The notes below the pieces were generated by a model. The model was given only the letters and a program-made list of their open reading frames with translations, was not told the origin of the DNA and made no database searches. The translations under genes were made by a program, and so were the position numbers. Source: Patescibacteria group bacterium (lineage in GTDB: Bacteria > Patescibacteria > Microgenomatia > Levybacterales > UBA12049). From it: DNA of 10,280 nucleotides. The stretch lies in NCBI GenBank assembly GCA_023381035.1, contig JAMCTK010000020.1, positions 1-10,280 on the forward strand, given 5' to 3'. Numbering within the stretch: position 1 is the stretch's first letter; each line of letters begins with the position of its first letter. Below are positions 1 through 6,430 of this stretch, in pieces.

Positions 1-399
1 TTGAGCAATAAGACTTAGATTAGATAAAGAATTGGACGATCTTCCTACACTGAAGGCCTGGTAGGAGAGTAGTTTTGAGTCGTAACCAAAATTAATTGCT
101 TTAGCGGATATGGTTGCAAGTCCATAATCGCTTTTTAAGGTAAATAAAGTATCCTGAATTGAATTATTTCTTTTGTCAAAATAATCTTTAACTTGAGTCT
201 CTGATTTTCCACCAAAATTTACACCATTAATTATTACGCCAGGATAGACCTTATTGCTATAAATTGTTTTAAAAATTAGAAAGGTAAAGTTTATTATCAT
301 AAAGAGAGCCAGAAGTGCTCCTACGGAAAACCAGAACATCATTTTGAGGGCGTGAATTAAATGTTTTTTCTTTAAATTGCTAAAATCAGAAATATTCAT
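1..399 (-). CDS. Membrane-anchored VanW-associated / peptidoglycan-binding-like domain protein (partial, C-terminus outside window)
   Basis: This is the first 133 codons of a gene reading leftwards off the window; it is open from ATG (complement of 397-399) to base 1. After a short basic N-terminus there is one hydrophobic segment at about residues 20-44, so it is probably anchored in the membrane with the rest outside. It is followed by V-Y-P-G-V-x-x-N-G-V-N-F-G-G-K (from residue 51), the opening seen in proteins with the putative peptidoglycan-binding domain PF12229 that often precede VanW or L,D-transpeptidase (YkuD) domains. Further on, Y-Q-A-F-S-V-G-R (113-120) matches the A-x-x-x-G-R motif of that domain. 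The family is linked to cell-wall binding or cross-linking outside the membrane. The catalytic or VanW part, if any, lies beyond base 1, so the exact product cannot be decided. It is transcribed divergently from the solute-binding protein gene. No Shine-Dalgarno is visible before the ATG. Confidence 0.8.
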   Translation of the reverse strand, partial: MNISDFSNLKKKHLIHALKMMFWFSVGALLALFMIINFTFLIFKTIYSNKVYPGVIINGVNFGGKSETQVKDYFDKRNNSIQDTLFTLKSDYGLATISAKAINFGYDSKLLSYQAFSVGRSSNSLSNLSLIAQ

Positions 400-434
400 T
401 TGATATCGTGGTCTACGAGGTATTATACTATAAT
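400..434 (+). promoter_or_regulatory. Promoter of the solute-binding protein operon, overlapping the divergent promoter
   Basis: A TTGATA -35 box (400-405) is followed after 18 bases by TATACT (424-429). Seven bases after the -10 box lies the A of the ATG at 436, so this promoter would make a leaderless mRNA. A second, perfect TATAAT sits at 429-434, but it would start transcription downstream of that ATG. The stretch 422-434 is a perfect inverted repeat of ATTATA around one C, so -10 boxes face both ways. Confidence 0.5.
422..427 (-). promoter_or_regulatory. Minus-strand -10 box for the VanW-like gene
   Basis: The complement of 422-427 is a perfect TATAAT. It would start transcription near base 415, leaving a leader of about 16 bases before the ATG at 399. 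No good -35 box is seen at the proper distance (about 445-450), which lies inside the first codons of the divergent gene. The call rests on the -10 match and its position only. Confidence 0.45.
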
Positions 435-435
435 T

Positions 436-1875
436 ATGGACGACAGCACCATTTTTCGGGAGAACCAAGAGCAAAGCAGTTTAAATACTTCATCTGATCA
501 AAACATTCCTCCTTCACCACCGCCTGTTGAGTCCTCACCTCTTGCTCCTCCGACAGATTATTCGGAAGGATCAGGATCAAAATTAATGACTATTATAAAA
601 ATTCTAATTGGTCTTTTTGTAGCAATTTTAATAATTGGTCTAATTTATTTTCTTGTTTTGCCAAGATTTGCACCAAAAAAAGCGGAGAAAGTTACTTTGA
701 CATATTGGGGACTTTGGGAAGATCAAAGAATTATGGATAGTGTTCTTTCCGATTTTGAAAAAAGTAACCCAAACATTACAGTTGAATATTCAAAGCAAGA
801 CCCTAAACAGTACGCAGATAGGTTAAAAACAAGAATTGAAAATGGAAATGGTCCCGATGTTTTTAAGTTTCACAATACCTGGTATCCTATCCTCTCAAGT
901 TATCTTCTGCCAATTCCCTCAGACAGTATTAGTGCAAAAGATTTTAAAGAGTGGTATTACCCTGTAATGCAGAAAGATTTAATTAAAAATGGAGTTGTTT
1001 ATGGAATTCCTTTGGGGATTGATACTTTAGCCTTATATATAAATGAAGATCTATTTAAAGCTGCAGGACTTAATCCTCCCGTAACCTGGGAAGACTTTGC
1101 TAGCATGTCAGCTGTTTTAACAGTCAAAGATGAAGCCGGCAAGATAAGGACAGCAGGAGCAGCAATGGGGTCATTTGACAATATTACTCATGCTCCGGAT
1201 ATAATCTCACTTCTTTTTGTTCAAAGTGGAGTTAATCCAGCAGATATTCCAGCGAAAAAAACTAAGGTGTCTGAAGCCCTGTCTTTTTATACGTCATTTG
1301 CAACAGGGGATAATGATTCCGTTTGGGATAATACTCTTGATAACTCGACGAGAGCTTTTGCGGCGGGAACGGTTGGAATGTATTTTGGTTACTCTTGGGA
1401 TTACTTTACAATTAAAGCAATGAATCCTAATTTAAAATTTAAGATTGTTTCCGTTCCACAGCTTTCAAATCAAAACAAAACAATCGCAAGTTATTGGGCA
1501 GAGGGAGCATCTACTAAAGGTAAGCATCAAAAAGAGGCATTTCTTCTTTTGAAGTTTTTAGCACAAAAATCAACTGAAGAAAAATTATACGCAGAGCAAT
1601 CTAAAACGAGATTTTTCGGTGAGCCTTACGCCAGAGCTGATCTTGCGGATAAATTAAAAGATAATCCAATTGCTTACCCTTTTGTTTTAGGTGCAAAGAA
1701 TTCAACTTCTTCTTTTTTTGCGGACAGTACTTACGAAGCAAGTTATAACGGCGCAATGAATGAATATTTAAAAGGAGCAGTTAACTCAGTTATTGTTCAA
1801 AGGACATCTCCTGACACTGCTGTTGATACCTTGATAAAAGGAGTTACTCAAGTTTTAGGTAAATATGGGCAGTAA
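436..1875 (+). CDS. Membrane-anchored family 1 extracellular solute-binding protein (ABC transporter type)
   Basis: The product (479 aa) has a polar, proline-rich N-terminus (P-P-S-P-P-P near residues 25-30), a single long membrane segment at about 51-77, and then a family 1 solute-binding domain (SBP_bac_1) from about residue 85. The domain opens with V-T-L-T-Y-W-G-L-W-E-D and contains the G-N-G-P-D-V type motif and W-E-D-F, all common in sugar-binding ABC proteins. The expected role is to capture a sugar or similar solute outside the cell. It is held by a transmembrane anchor instead of a lipobox cysteine or a cleaved signal. No permease or ATPase gene lies next to it, so the ligand and partner are unknown. 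I chose ATG 436 over an in-frame TTG at 400 because the TTG lies inside the promoter and 436 fits a leaderless start. Its last 11 bases overlap the next gene. Confidence 0.88.
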   Translation: MDDSTIFRENQEQSSLNTSSDQNIPPSPPPVESSPLAPPTDYSEGSGSKLMTIIKILIGLFVAILIIGLIYFLVLPRFAPKKAEKVTLTYWGLWEDQRIMDSVLSDFEKSNPNITVEYSKQDPKQYADRLKTRIENGNGPDVFKFHNTWYPILSSYLLPIPSDSISAKDFKEWYYPVMQKDLIKNGVVYGIPLGIDTLALYINEDLFKAAGLNPPVTWEDFASMSAVLTVKDEAGKIRTAGAAMGSFDNITHAPDIISLLFVQSGVNPADIPAKKTKVSEALSFYTSFATGDNDSVWDNTLDNSTRAFAAGTVGMYFGYSWDYFTIKAMNPNLKFKIVSVPQLSNQNKTIASYWAEGASTKGKHQKEAFLLLKFLAQKSTEEKLYAEQSKTRFFGEPYARADLADKLKDNPIAYPFVLGAKNSTSSFFADSTYEASYNGAMNEYLKGAVNSVIVQRTSPDTAVDTLIKGVTQVLGKYGQ

Positions 1876-2728
1876 AAAGGTTGTTTTAAAAACCCTGCTC
1901 TATTCGGATATTTTTGATTACCCCTTAACAAAAGAAGAAATCTGGAATTATTTAATCTCCGATAAAAAAATTTTAAAAAAAGATTTTCTTTTAAAATTAA
2001 AAAATGAAAAGACCGTTGAACAAAAGGACGGATTTTATTTTATTAAAAACCGAGAGAATATTATTGAGATAAGAAAAAAGCGTCAGAAAATTAGTATTGA
2101 AAAAATAAAAAAAGCAAAAAAAATAATACCTCTCTTATCCTTATTTCCTACAGTAAGAATGATTGGAATTTCCGGATCTTTAGCTCTTGAAAATTGCGAA
2201 GAAGACGAAGACATTGATCTTTTTGTGATTACGGAAACAGGAAGCTTATGGGTAACAAGATTTTTATTAGTTGTTAGCTTAAAGTTGTTCGGACTTTATA
2301 GAGAAAAAAAGTCCAAAATTGTTAAAGACAAATTTTGTCTAAATATGCTAATATCTAAAAATTGTCTAAAGCTTTCAAAAAGCAGGCAAAATCTCTTTTC
2401 TGCCCACGAAATCGCTCAAGTTCTTCCAATTGTTAGTAAGGGAAGCTCATATAGAGATTTTATTGCTGAAAATCTTTGGGTTAAAAATTATTTACCAAAT
2501 TTTAAAATAAGAAAATCTTTTATCGAAAAAAAAGAAAAAAATCTGACTTTAATTAAGATTTTAAAAATATTTAATAGCATTTTATTTCGTTTACAGTTTG
2601 AAATTATGAAAAGAAATATTACTAAAGAAGAAGTCGGAATCGAGTTAGCCGCTTTTCATCCGGAAGATCAAAGTATAAGGACAATAAAGGAATATAAGAA
2701 AAGGCTTAAGAAATATGCAAAAATTTAA
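1865..2728 (+). CDS. Nucleotidyltransferase-fold protein with N-terminal winged-helix-like segment
   Basis: This 287-aa, very lysine-rich protein has a nucleotidyltransferase signature: G-S-L-A-L at 104-108, followed by D116-I-D118-L-F-V-I-T, matching the G-S...D-x-D core of polymerase-beta-like nucleotidyltransferases. Residues 8-65 (L-Y-S-D-I-F-D-Y-P-L-T-K-E-E-I, then a K-D-G-F-Y-F strand) look like a small winged-helix domain. Downstream are C-L-N-M-L (158-162) and a conserved-looking A-H-E-I-A-Q (180-185) plus N-L-W-V-K-N-Y-L-P-N (203-212). The third catalytic carboxylate expected in active enzymes is not obvious, so activity is uncertain. The substrate is unknown; nucleotide transfer to a small molecule, RNA or protein are all possible. 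Its start overlaps the solute-binding protein gene by 11 bases and its end overlaps the CoA gene by 14, implying one mRNA with translational coupling. I recognise the fold, not a named gene. Confidence 0.75.
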   Translation: MGSKKVVLKTLLYSDIFDYPLTKEEIWNYLISDKKILKKDFLLKLKNEKTVEQKDGFYFIKNRENIIEIRKKRQKISIEKIKKAKKIIPLLSLFPTVRMIGISGSLALENCEEDEDIDLFVITETGSLWVTRFLLVVSLKLFGLYREKKSKIVKDKFCLNMLISKNCLKLSKSRQNLFSAHEIAQVLPIVSKGSSYRDFIAENLWVKNYLPNFKIRKSFIEKKEKNLTLIKILKIFNSILFRLQFEIMKRNITKEEVGIELAAFHPEDQSIRTIKEYKKRLKKYAKI

Positions 2729-3707
2729 ACAAGTTTTTCTGGGTGGAACTTTTGACCATTTTCATAGTGGTCATAAGTCTTTTTTGGCAAAAGCAATATC
2801 TTTATCTGACAACTTAATTATCGGAATAACCAGCGATAAATTTGCCAGGCAAAAAAAATTGTCATTTTCCATGGAATCTTACGACAAGAGAAAGAAATCT
2901 GTGGAAGTTTTTTTAAAAAACAAAAAGATTAAGTATGAAATAACTAAAATAAATGATTTTTTCGGGCCATCAATCACCAGGGAATGCGTTGACGGTGCCC
3001 TTCTTGTTTCAAGAGATAATTCAAGCAGATCAAAAATAATTAACAAGGAAAGAGTAAGAAGAAAACTAAATACATTGCAAACAATTGTCTTGGAAAAAAA
3101 CCTACCTGCCCAAGACGGAAGCCTTGTTTCTTCATACAGAATAAGAAAAGGCGAGATTAGCAGGGATGGGGTTAAGTACTTAAATCCTAAATGGTTAGAA
3201 AAAGACCTGAAGTTGCCAGTAGATTTGCGAAAAATTCTAAAAACACCATTTGGAAAAGTAATCAGAAATTTGGGAAATAATTATCCGGAACTACTTTTTT
3301 CCGTTGGAGATATTACCACCAAGAATCTAATTGAAGCTTCAATAAAACCTTTACTATCTGTAATAGATTTTAAAGTAGAAAGGAAGAAAACCTTTTCAAA
3401 TATTAAACAGCTTGGGTTTAAGGGTAATGAAAAAACAATATCAATTGATAATCCTGCAGGGATGATTTCTAAAAATTTATTTCTAAATTTAGACAAAATT
3501 ATGAGCAATTTAAGTAAAGAAAACCCAATATTAATAATTAATGGAGAAGATGATTTGGCAGTCTTGCCGATTGTAATATTTTCTCCTTTGCAATCAATAA
3601 TTTTTTATGGACAGCCCGGCAAAGGAATGGTTAAAGTAATTGTTTCCGAAACGATTAAAAATAAAGCATATTTATTATTAAATAAATTTGATCTTTCTGA
3701 CTACTAG
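2715..3707 (+). CDS. Fused phosphopantetheine adenylyltransferase (archaeal/eukaryotic type) and GTP-dependent dephospho-CoA kinase (DUF359)
   Basis: This 330-aa protein joins two enzymes. Residues 1-150 are an adenylyltransferase of the archaeal/eukaryotic PPAT family (COG1019): G-G-T-F-D-H (10-15) with the H-x-G-H motif at 17-20, I-N-K-E-R (109-113) and S-S-Y-R-I-R (139-144). It should join 4'-phosphopantetheine and ATP into dephospho-CoA. Residues 165-330 match the archaeal DUF359 family, shown to be GTP-dependent dephospho-CoA kinase: L-R-K-I-L-K-T-P-F-G-K (171-181), S-V-G-D (196-199), V-I-D (216-218), D-N-P-A-G (245-249), N-G-E-D-D-L-A-V-L-P (276-285) and Y-G-Q-P-G-K-G (298-304). It should add the 3'-phosphate to give CoA. 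Both halves look intact, with no frameshift or stop between them. Bacteria normally use the unrelated CoaD and CoaE. The gene is third in an overlapping operon, and a possible weak Shine-Dalgarno (AAAAGG, about ten bases upstream) precedes ATG 2715. Confidence 0.88.
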   Translation: MQKFKQVFLGGTFDHFHSGHKSFLAKAISLSDNLIIGITSDKFARQKKLSFSMESYDKRKKSVEVFLKNKKIKYEITKINDFFGPSITRECVDGALLVSRDNSSRSKIINKERVRRKLNTLQTIVLEKNLPAQDGSLVSSYRIRKGEISRDGVKYLNPKWLEKDLKLPVDLRKILKTPFGKVIRNLGNNYPELLFSVGDITTKNLIEASIKPLLSVIDFKVERKKTFSNIKQLGFKGNEKTISIDNPAGMISKNLFLNLDKIMSNLSKENPILIINGEDDLAVLPIVIFSPLQSIIFYGQPGKGMVKVIVSETIKNKAYLLLNKFDLSDY

Positions 3708-3713
3708 AGGTTA

Positions 3714-3742
3714 TTGACAAAGAAAACGATTTTCTATATCAT
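3714..3742 (+). promoter_or_regulatory. Promoter upstream of greA
   Basis: A perfect TTGACA (3714-3719) and TATCAT (3737-3742, five of six to consensus) are separated by 17 bases, the ideal spacing. Transcription would start near 3749, upstream of the terminator hairpin at 3761-3786, and greA begins at 3795. It lies just after the stop codon of the CoA gene. Confidence 0.6.
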
Positions 3743-3760
3743 TCCTTTAATCAAAATAAT

Positions 3761-3786
3761 CCCTCAAAATTGGTTGAGGGTTTTTT
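3761..3786 (+). terminator. Intrinsic terminator between the CoA operon and greA, also inside the greA leader
   Basis: CCCTCAA (3761-3767) pairs perfectly with TTGAGGG (3774-3780) around a six-base loop, followed directly by six T (3781-3786). It can end transcription of the three-gene operon. Because a promoter-like sequence lies before it at 3714-3742, it may also end many greA transcripts early, giving a short RNA of about 38 bases. Confidence 0.8.
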
Positions 3787-3794
3787 CTTTAAAT

Positions 3795-4265
3795 ATGGAT
3801 GCTAAGAAAATTTACTTAACAAAAGAAGGCCTAGAAGAGCTCAGAAAAGAGCACGGTGAACTGGCAAATAAAAAAAGACCTGAGGTTGTAGACAGAGTAT
3901 CTCAAGCACGTAGTATGGGCGATTTGTCCGAAAATGCGGAATATGTTGCTGCAAGAGAAGAGCTCTCCTTTATAGACGGAAGAATAGATGAATTAGAAGA
4001 GCTTTTAAAACAAGCAGTCTTAATAGATGAAACAGGAAAAAACAGTCAGCATGTTGTAAAGCTTGGATCAAAAGTAACCTTAAATACCAAAGGCAAAAAA
4101 GATGTTTACATGGTGGTTGGTGAATGGGAGGCAGATCCAACTGAGAGAAAAATTTCCCATGAATCTCCTCTGGGTAAAGCTTTAATTGGTAAAAAAGTTG
4201 GAGAAAAAATTGAAGTAGAGGCTCCAGCTGGAAAACTTCAATACACAATCCTATCCGTTCACTAA
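3795..4265 (+). CDS. greA: Transcription elongation factor GreA
   Basis: The product (156 aa, the usual GreA length) binds RNA polymerase and stimulates cleavage of backtracked RNA through the secondary channel. Residues 1-75 form the N-terminal coiled coil, with the family motif G-D-L-S-E-N-A-E-Y at 42-50; D43 and E46 are the acidic tip residues that hold the catalytic metal. Residues 85-156 are the C-terminal FKBP-like domain, with S-P-L-G-K-A-L-I-G-K at 124-133. ATG 3795 is the right start: an upstream in-frame TTG at 3714 would overlap the -35 box and translate through the terminator hairpin, adding 27 residues absent from GreA. No Shine-Dalgarno lies before the ATG; the bases there are the T-tract of the hairpin and TTTAAAT. 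The gene probably stands alone, since lysS has its own -10 box 48 bases downstream. Confidence 0.95.
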   Translation: MDAKKIYLTKEGLEELRKEHGELANKKRPEVVDRVSQARSMGDLSENAEYVAAREELSFIDGRIDELEELLKQAVLIDETGKNSQHVVKLGSKVTLNTKGKKDVYMVVGEWEADPTERKISHESPLGKALIGKKVGEKIEVEAPAGKLQYTILSVH

Positions 4266-4283
4266 GCTAAACTCTTCATTTTC

Positions 4284-4315
4284 TAAAGCTACTATTTCTA
4301 TTTTAAAGCTAGTAT
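4284..4315 (+). repeat. Direct repeat upstream of lysS, period 20 bases
   Basis: TAAAGCTACTAT (4284-4295) recurs as TAAAGCTAGTAT (4304-4315), eleven of twelve bases identical and exactly 20 bases apart, about two helical turns. The second copy runs into the -10 box of lysS. It could be a regulator site or simple chance in AT-rich DNA. Confidence 0.4.
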
Positions 4316-4318
4316 AAT
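4313..4318 (+). promoter_or_regulatory. -10 box of the lysS-rdgB unit (leaderless placement)
   Basis: A perfect TATAAT ends seven bases before the A of the lysS ATG at 4325, so transcription should begin at or within a base or two of the start codon. No convincing -35 box is seen at 16-18 bases upstream. Confidence 0.55.
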
Positions 4319-4324
4319 ACAGAT

Positions 4325-5821
4325 ATGTTTTGGGCTGATAAAATTTTAGAAAATCGAAAAAATAAAGAATGGATAAATGATGCATGGACTCCTTCGGGAA
4401 TGATCCATATGGGCGGTTTAAAAGGTCCTGTAATCCATGACGTTTTATATAAAATTGTTAAGGAGCAAAAAAGAGAAGTAAAATATACTTTTGGTTTTGA
4501 TGATTTTGATCCCATTGACGGATTACCGCCTGAGCTACGCGAATTACTTGGTAAGTATATGGGTGTTCCAATTTTTATTGCCCCATCACCAGATGGCAAT
4601 GGTTCGTTTGGGGATTACTTTGGAAACAAGATGTTAAGCCTTTTTAAAAACCTGGGAGTAGAGGCGGAAATTTATTATGCGAGCGATTATTATAAAAAAG
4701 GAATCTATAACAAAGCAATAAAATTTGCCCTAGATCACGCTTCAGAAATCCGAAAAGTTTATGAAGAAATGTATAAAAAGAAAATGGCAGAAAATTGGTT
4801 TCCATTTCAGGTTATTTGTTCAAGCTGCGGAAAACTTGGTACGACAAGAGTTACTGAGTGGGATGGGAAAGAAGTAGCTTATCTTTGCGATCCAAATTTA
4901 GTTAAATGGGCACAGGGATGTAATCATAAAGGGAAAATGTCTCCTTTTGATGGAAATGGAAAAATGCCTTTTAAAGTAGAATGGGCGGCAAAATGGTGGA
5001 CTTTTGGAGTAACTATTGAAGGAGCAGGAAAAGACCATGCATCTGCAGGGGGAACTTATGATGTCGCAATGAAAATATGTAAAGATGTTTTCAAAAAAGA
5101 ACCTCCATTGAGACTTCCCTATGAACATTTTTTATCAGGGGGTAAGAAAATGGCCTCTTCCAAAGGTGTTGGATTATCGGCGGAAGACTTAATAGAAGTT
5201 GTTCCTCCACAGATGGCAAGATTCATAATGATTAAAACAAAACCTAATCAAGCGGTTGAATTTTCTCCTTTCGGAACAGATCTTTTCCCTAAAATATATG
5301 ATGATTATCAAAAAGCTGCAGAAAGTTTTTTATCAAAAGCAGATGAGGATTTATCGCGTACATTTCAACTTTCGCAGATTGATGGAATTCAAAAACCTCC
5401 AAAAGTAAGATTTTCCACGTTGGCCCAATGGGTGCAAATGCCAAACATGGAAAAAGAGATTGAAAAAGAAGGGCTTACCGATTGGGCAAAATATGCAAAA
5501 GTATGGTTGGAAAATTATGCTCCTGAAAAAGATAAATTTATGGTTCTAAAAGAACTACCAGAGGAAGTTAAAAATTTAAACAAGCAACAGAAAGAATTTT
5601 TATCTACTCTAATCTCAAGAGACTTAGATTTTACTGATGGAGAAAAACTTCAGGTTCAGCTTTATGATCTAACAAAAGAACTCAGTATCCAGTCAAAAGA
5701 TGCTTTTGCGGCAATATACATTTCATTGATTGGTAAAACATCGGGGCCAAAAGCGGCGTGGCTTATTCAATCTTTGGGAAAAGACTTCATTCAAAAAAGA
5801 CTAAGTCAAGCCTCTCAATGA
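4325..5821 (+). CDS. lysS: Lysyl-tRNA synthetase, class I (archaeal type)
   Basis: The product (498 aa) charges tRNA-Lys with lysine. It is the class I enzyme (COG1384, also called LysK), not the class II LysRS of most bacteria. The Rossmann-fold nucleotide-binding motif appears as T-P-S-G-M-I-H-M-G-G (22-31, HIGH variant), and the KMSKS loop as K-M-A-S-S-K (275-280). A probable zinc site is formed by C165 and C168 (C-S-S-C-G-K) with C188 and C199. The region after about 330 is the helical anticodon-binding part. It is slightly shorter than many archaeal homologues but shows no truncation of motifs. It overlaps rdgB by four bases (ATGA), so the two are likely co-transcribed from the TATAAT at 4313-4318. 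No T-box or other leader fits in the 59-base gap upstream. Class I LysRS is typical of archaea and scattered bacteria, consistent with old gene transfer. Confidence 0.95.
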   Translation: MFWADKILENRKNKEWINDAWTPSGMIHMGGLKGPVIHDVLYKIVKEQKREVKYTFGFDDFDPIDGLPPELRELLGKYMGVPIFIAPSPDGNGSFGDYFGNKMLSLFKNLGVEAEIYYASDYYKKGIYNKAIKFALDHASEIRKVYEEMYKKKMAENWFPFQVICSSCGKLGTTRVTEWDGKEVAYLCDPNLVKWAQGCNHKGKMSPFDGNGKMPFKVEWAAKWWTFGVTIEGAGKDHASAGGTYDVAMKICKDVFKKEPPLRLPYEHFLSGGKKMASSKGVGLSAEDLIEVVPPQMARFIMIKTKPNQAVEFSPFGTDLFPKIYDDYQKAAESFLSKADEDLSRTFQLSQIDGIQKPPKVRFSTLAQWVQMPNMEKEIEKEGLTDWAKYAKVWLENYAPEKDKFMVLKELPEEVKNLNKQQKEFLSTLISRDLDFTDGEKLQVQLYDLTKELSIQSKDAFAAIYISLIGKTSGPKAAWLIQSLGKDFIQKRLSQASQ

Positions 5822-6417
5822 AAAAACTGTTAATTGCTACAGGAAACCCAGGAAAACTTGGGGAAATTAGAAACTTTTTGGGAAAATTTAATCTTCAAAC
5901 GATTTCATTAACTGATTTAGGTTTGAGTCAAGACGTAGAGGAAGATGGAAAAACTTACGAAGAAAATTCCCAAAAAAAAGCAATCCATTTTGCAAAACTA
6001 TCTAATTTACCAACACTTGCCGATGATGGCGGGTTGGAAATTGATGCTTTAAATGGAGAACCTGGGGTAAATAGTAAATATTGGGCAAAAACCGAAGACG
6101 AAATTATTGAAAAGCTTGCAAGGATTTCAAGAGAATTGCCGGAAGACAAACGCGGAGCTACTTTTACAACAGTGATTTCACTTGCTTTACCAAGTGGAAA
6201 AGTTTGGAGTGTTTACGACGAAATTAAAGGAATTATAGTTGAGAACGAATACATGAAAAGAGTCTTTGGATATCCATACCGTTCTTTTTTCTACATTCCC
6301 GAGATTAAAAGCTATTATCATGAAGACGAGATGACAAAAGATCAACTTCAAATGTATAATCACCGTTATAAAGCAATTCAGAAAATAAAAAAAATAATAA
6401 AAGAAGAAGTATTGTAG
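5818..6417 (+). CDS. rdgB: RdgB/HAM1-family non-canonical purine NTP pyrophosphatase (divergent C-terminal motifs)
   Basis: The 199-aa protein is of normal length for the family that hydrolyses ITP, dITP and XTP to monophosphates, keeping damaged purines out of nucleic acids. The N-terminal T-G-N-P-G-K (8-13), the E-E-N motif near 48-50, and A-D-D-G-G-L-E-I-D-A-L-N-G-E-P-G (68-83) are present; D69 and D70 are in place of the usual D-D-S-G-L acidic pair. The C-terminal motifs differ: the usual G-F-G-Y-D-P-x-F is here V-F-G-Y-P-Y-R-S-F-F (149-158), and S-H-R is N-H-R (181-183). These changes sit at the base-recognition end, so the substrate range may differ from the E. coli enzyme. The start ATG at 5818 overlaps the lysS stop, giving translational coupling; a longer in-frame reading back to 5758 only adds lysS-overlapping sequence. 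Confidence 0.88.
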   Translation: MKKLLIATGNPGKLGEIRNFLGKFNLQTISLTDLGLSQDVEEDGKTYEENSQKKAIHFAKLSNLPTLADDGGLEIDALNGEPGVNSKYWAKTEDEIIEKLARISRELPEDKRGATFTTVISLALPSGKVWSVYDEIKGIIVENEYMKRVFGYPYRSFFYIPEIKSYYHEDEMTKDQLQMYNHRYKAIQKIKKIIKEEVL

Positions 6418-6430
6418 TCTTTGCTCAGGA

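Noticed and set aside
400..435. In-frame TTG start extending the solute-binding protein by 12 residues
   Set aside because: It overlaps the -35 and -10 boxes of the likely promoter, and ATG 436 fits both the leaderless spacing and a normal N-terminus.
3714..3794. In-frame TTG start extending GreA by 27 residues
   Set aside because: The TTG is part of a TTGACA box and the extension reads through an intrinsic terminator; GreA proteins start at the position given by ATG 3795.
4266..4324. T-box or lysine riboswitch upstream of lysS
   Set aside because: The gap is only 59 bases and holds a -10 box next to the ATG, leaving no room for a structured leader.
4309..4599. Antisense reading frame of 96 codons over the start of lysS
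   Set aside because: It lies opposite strongly supported class I LysRS coding sequence, has no recognisable domain and would be read through the lysS promoter.
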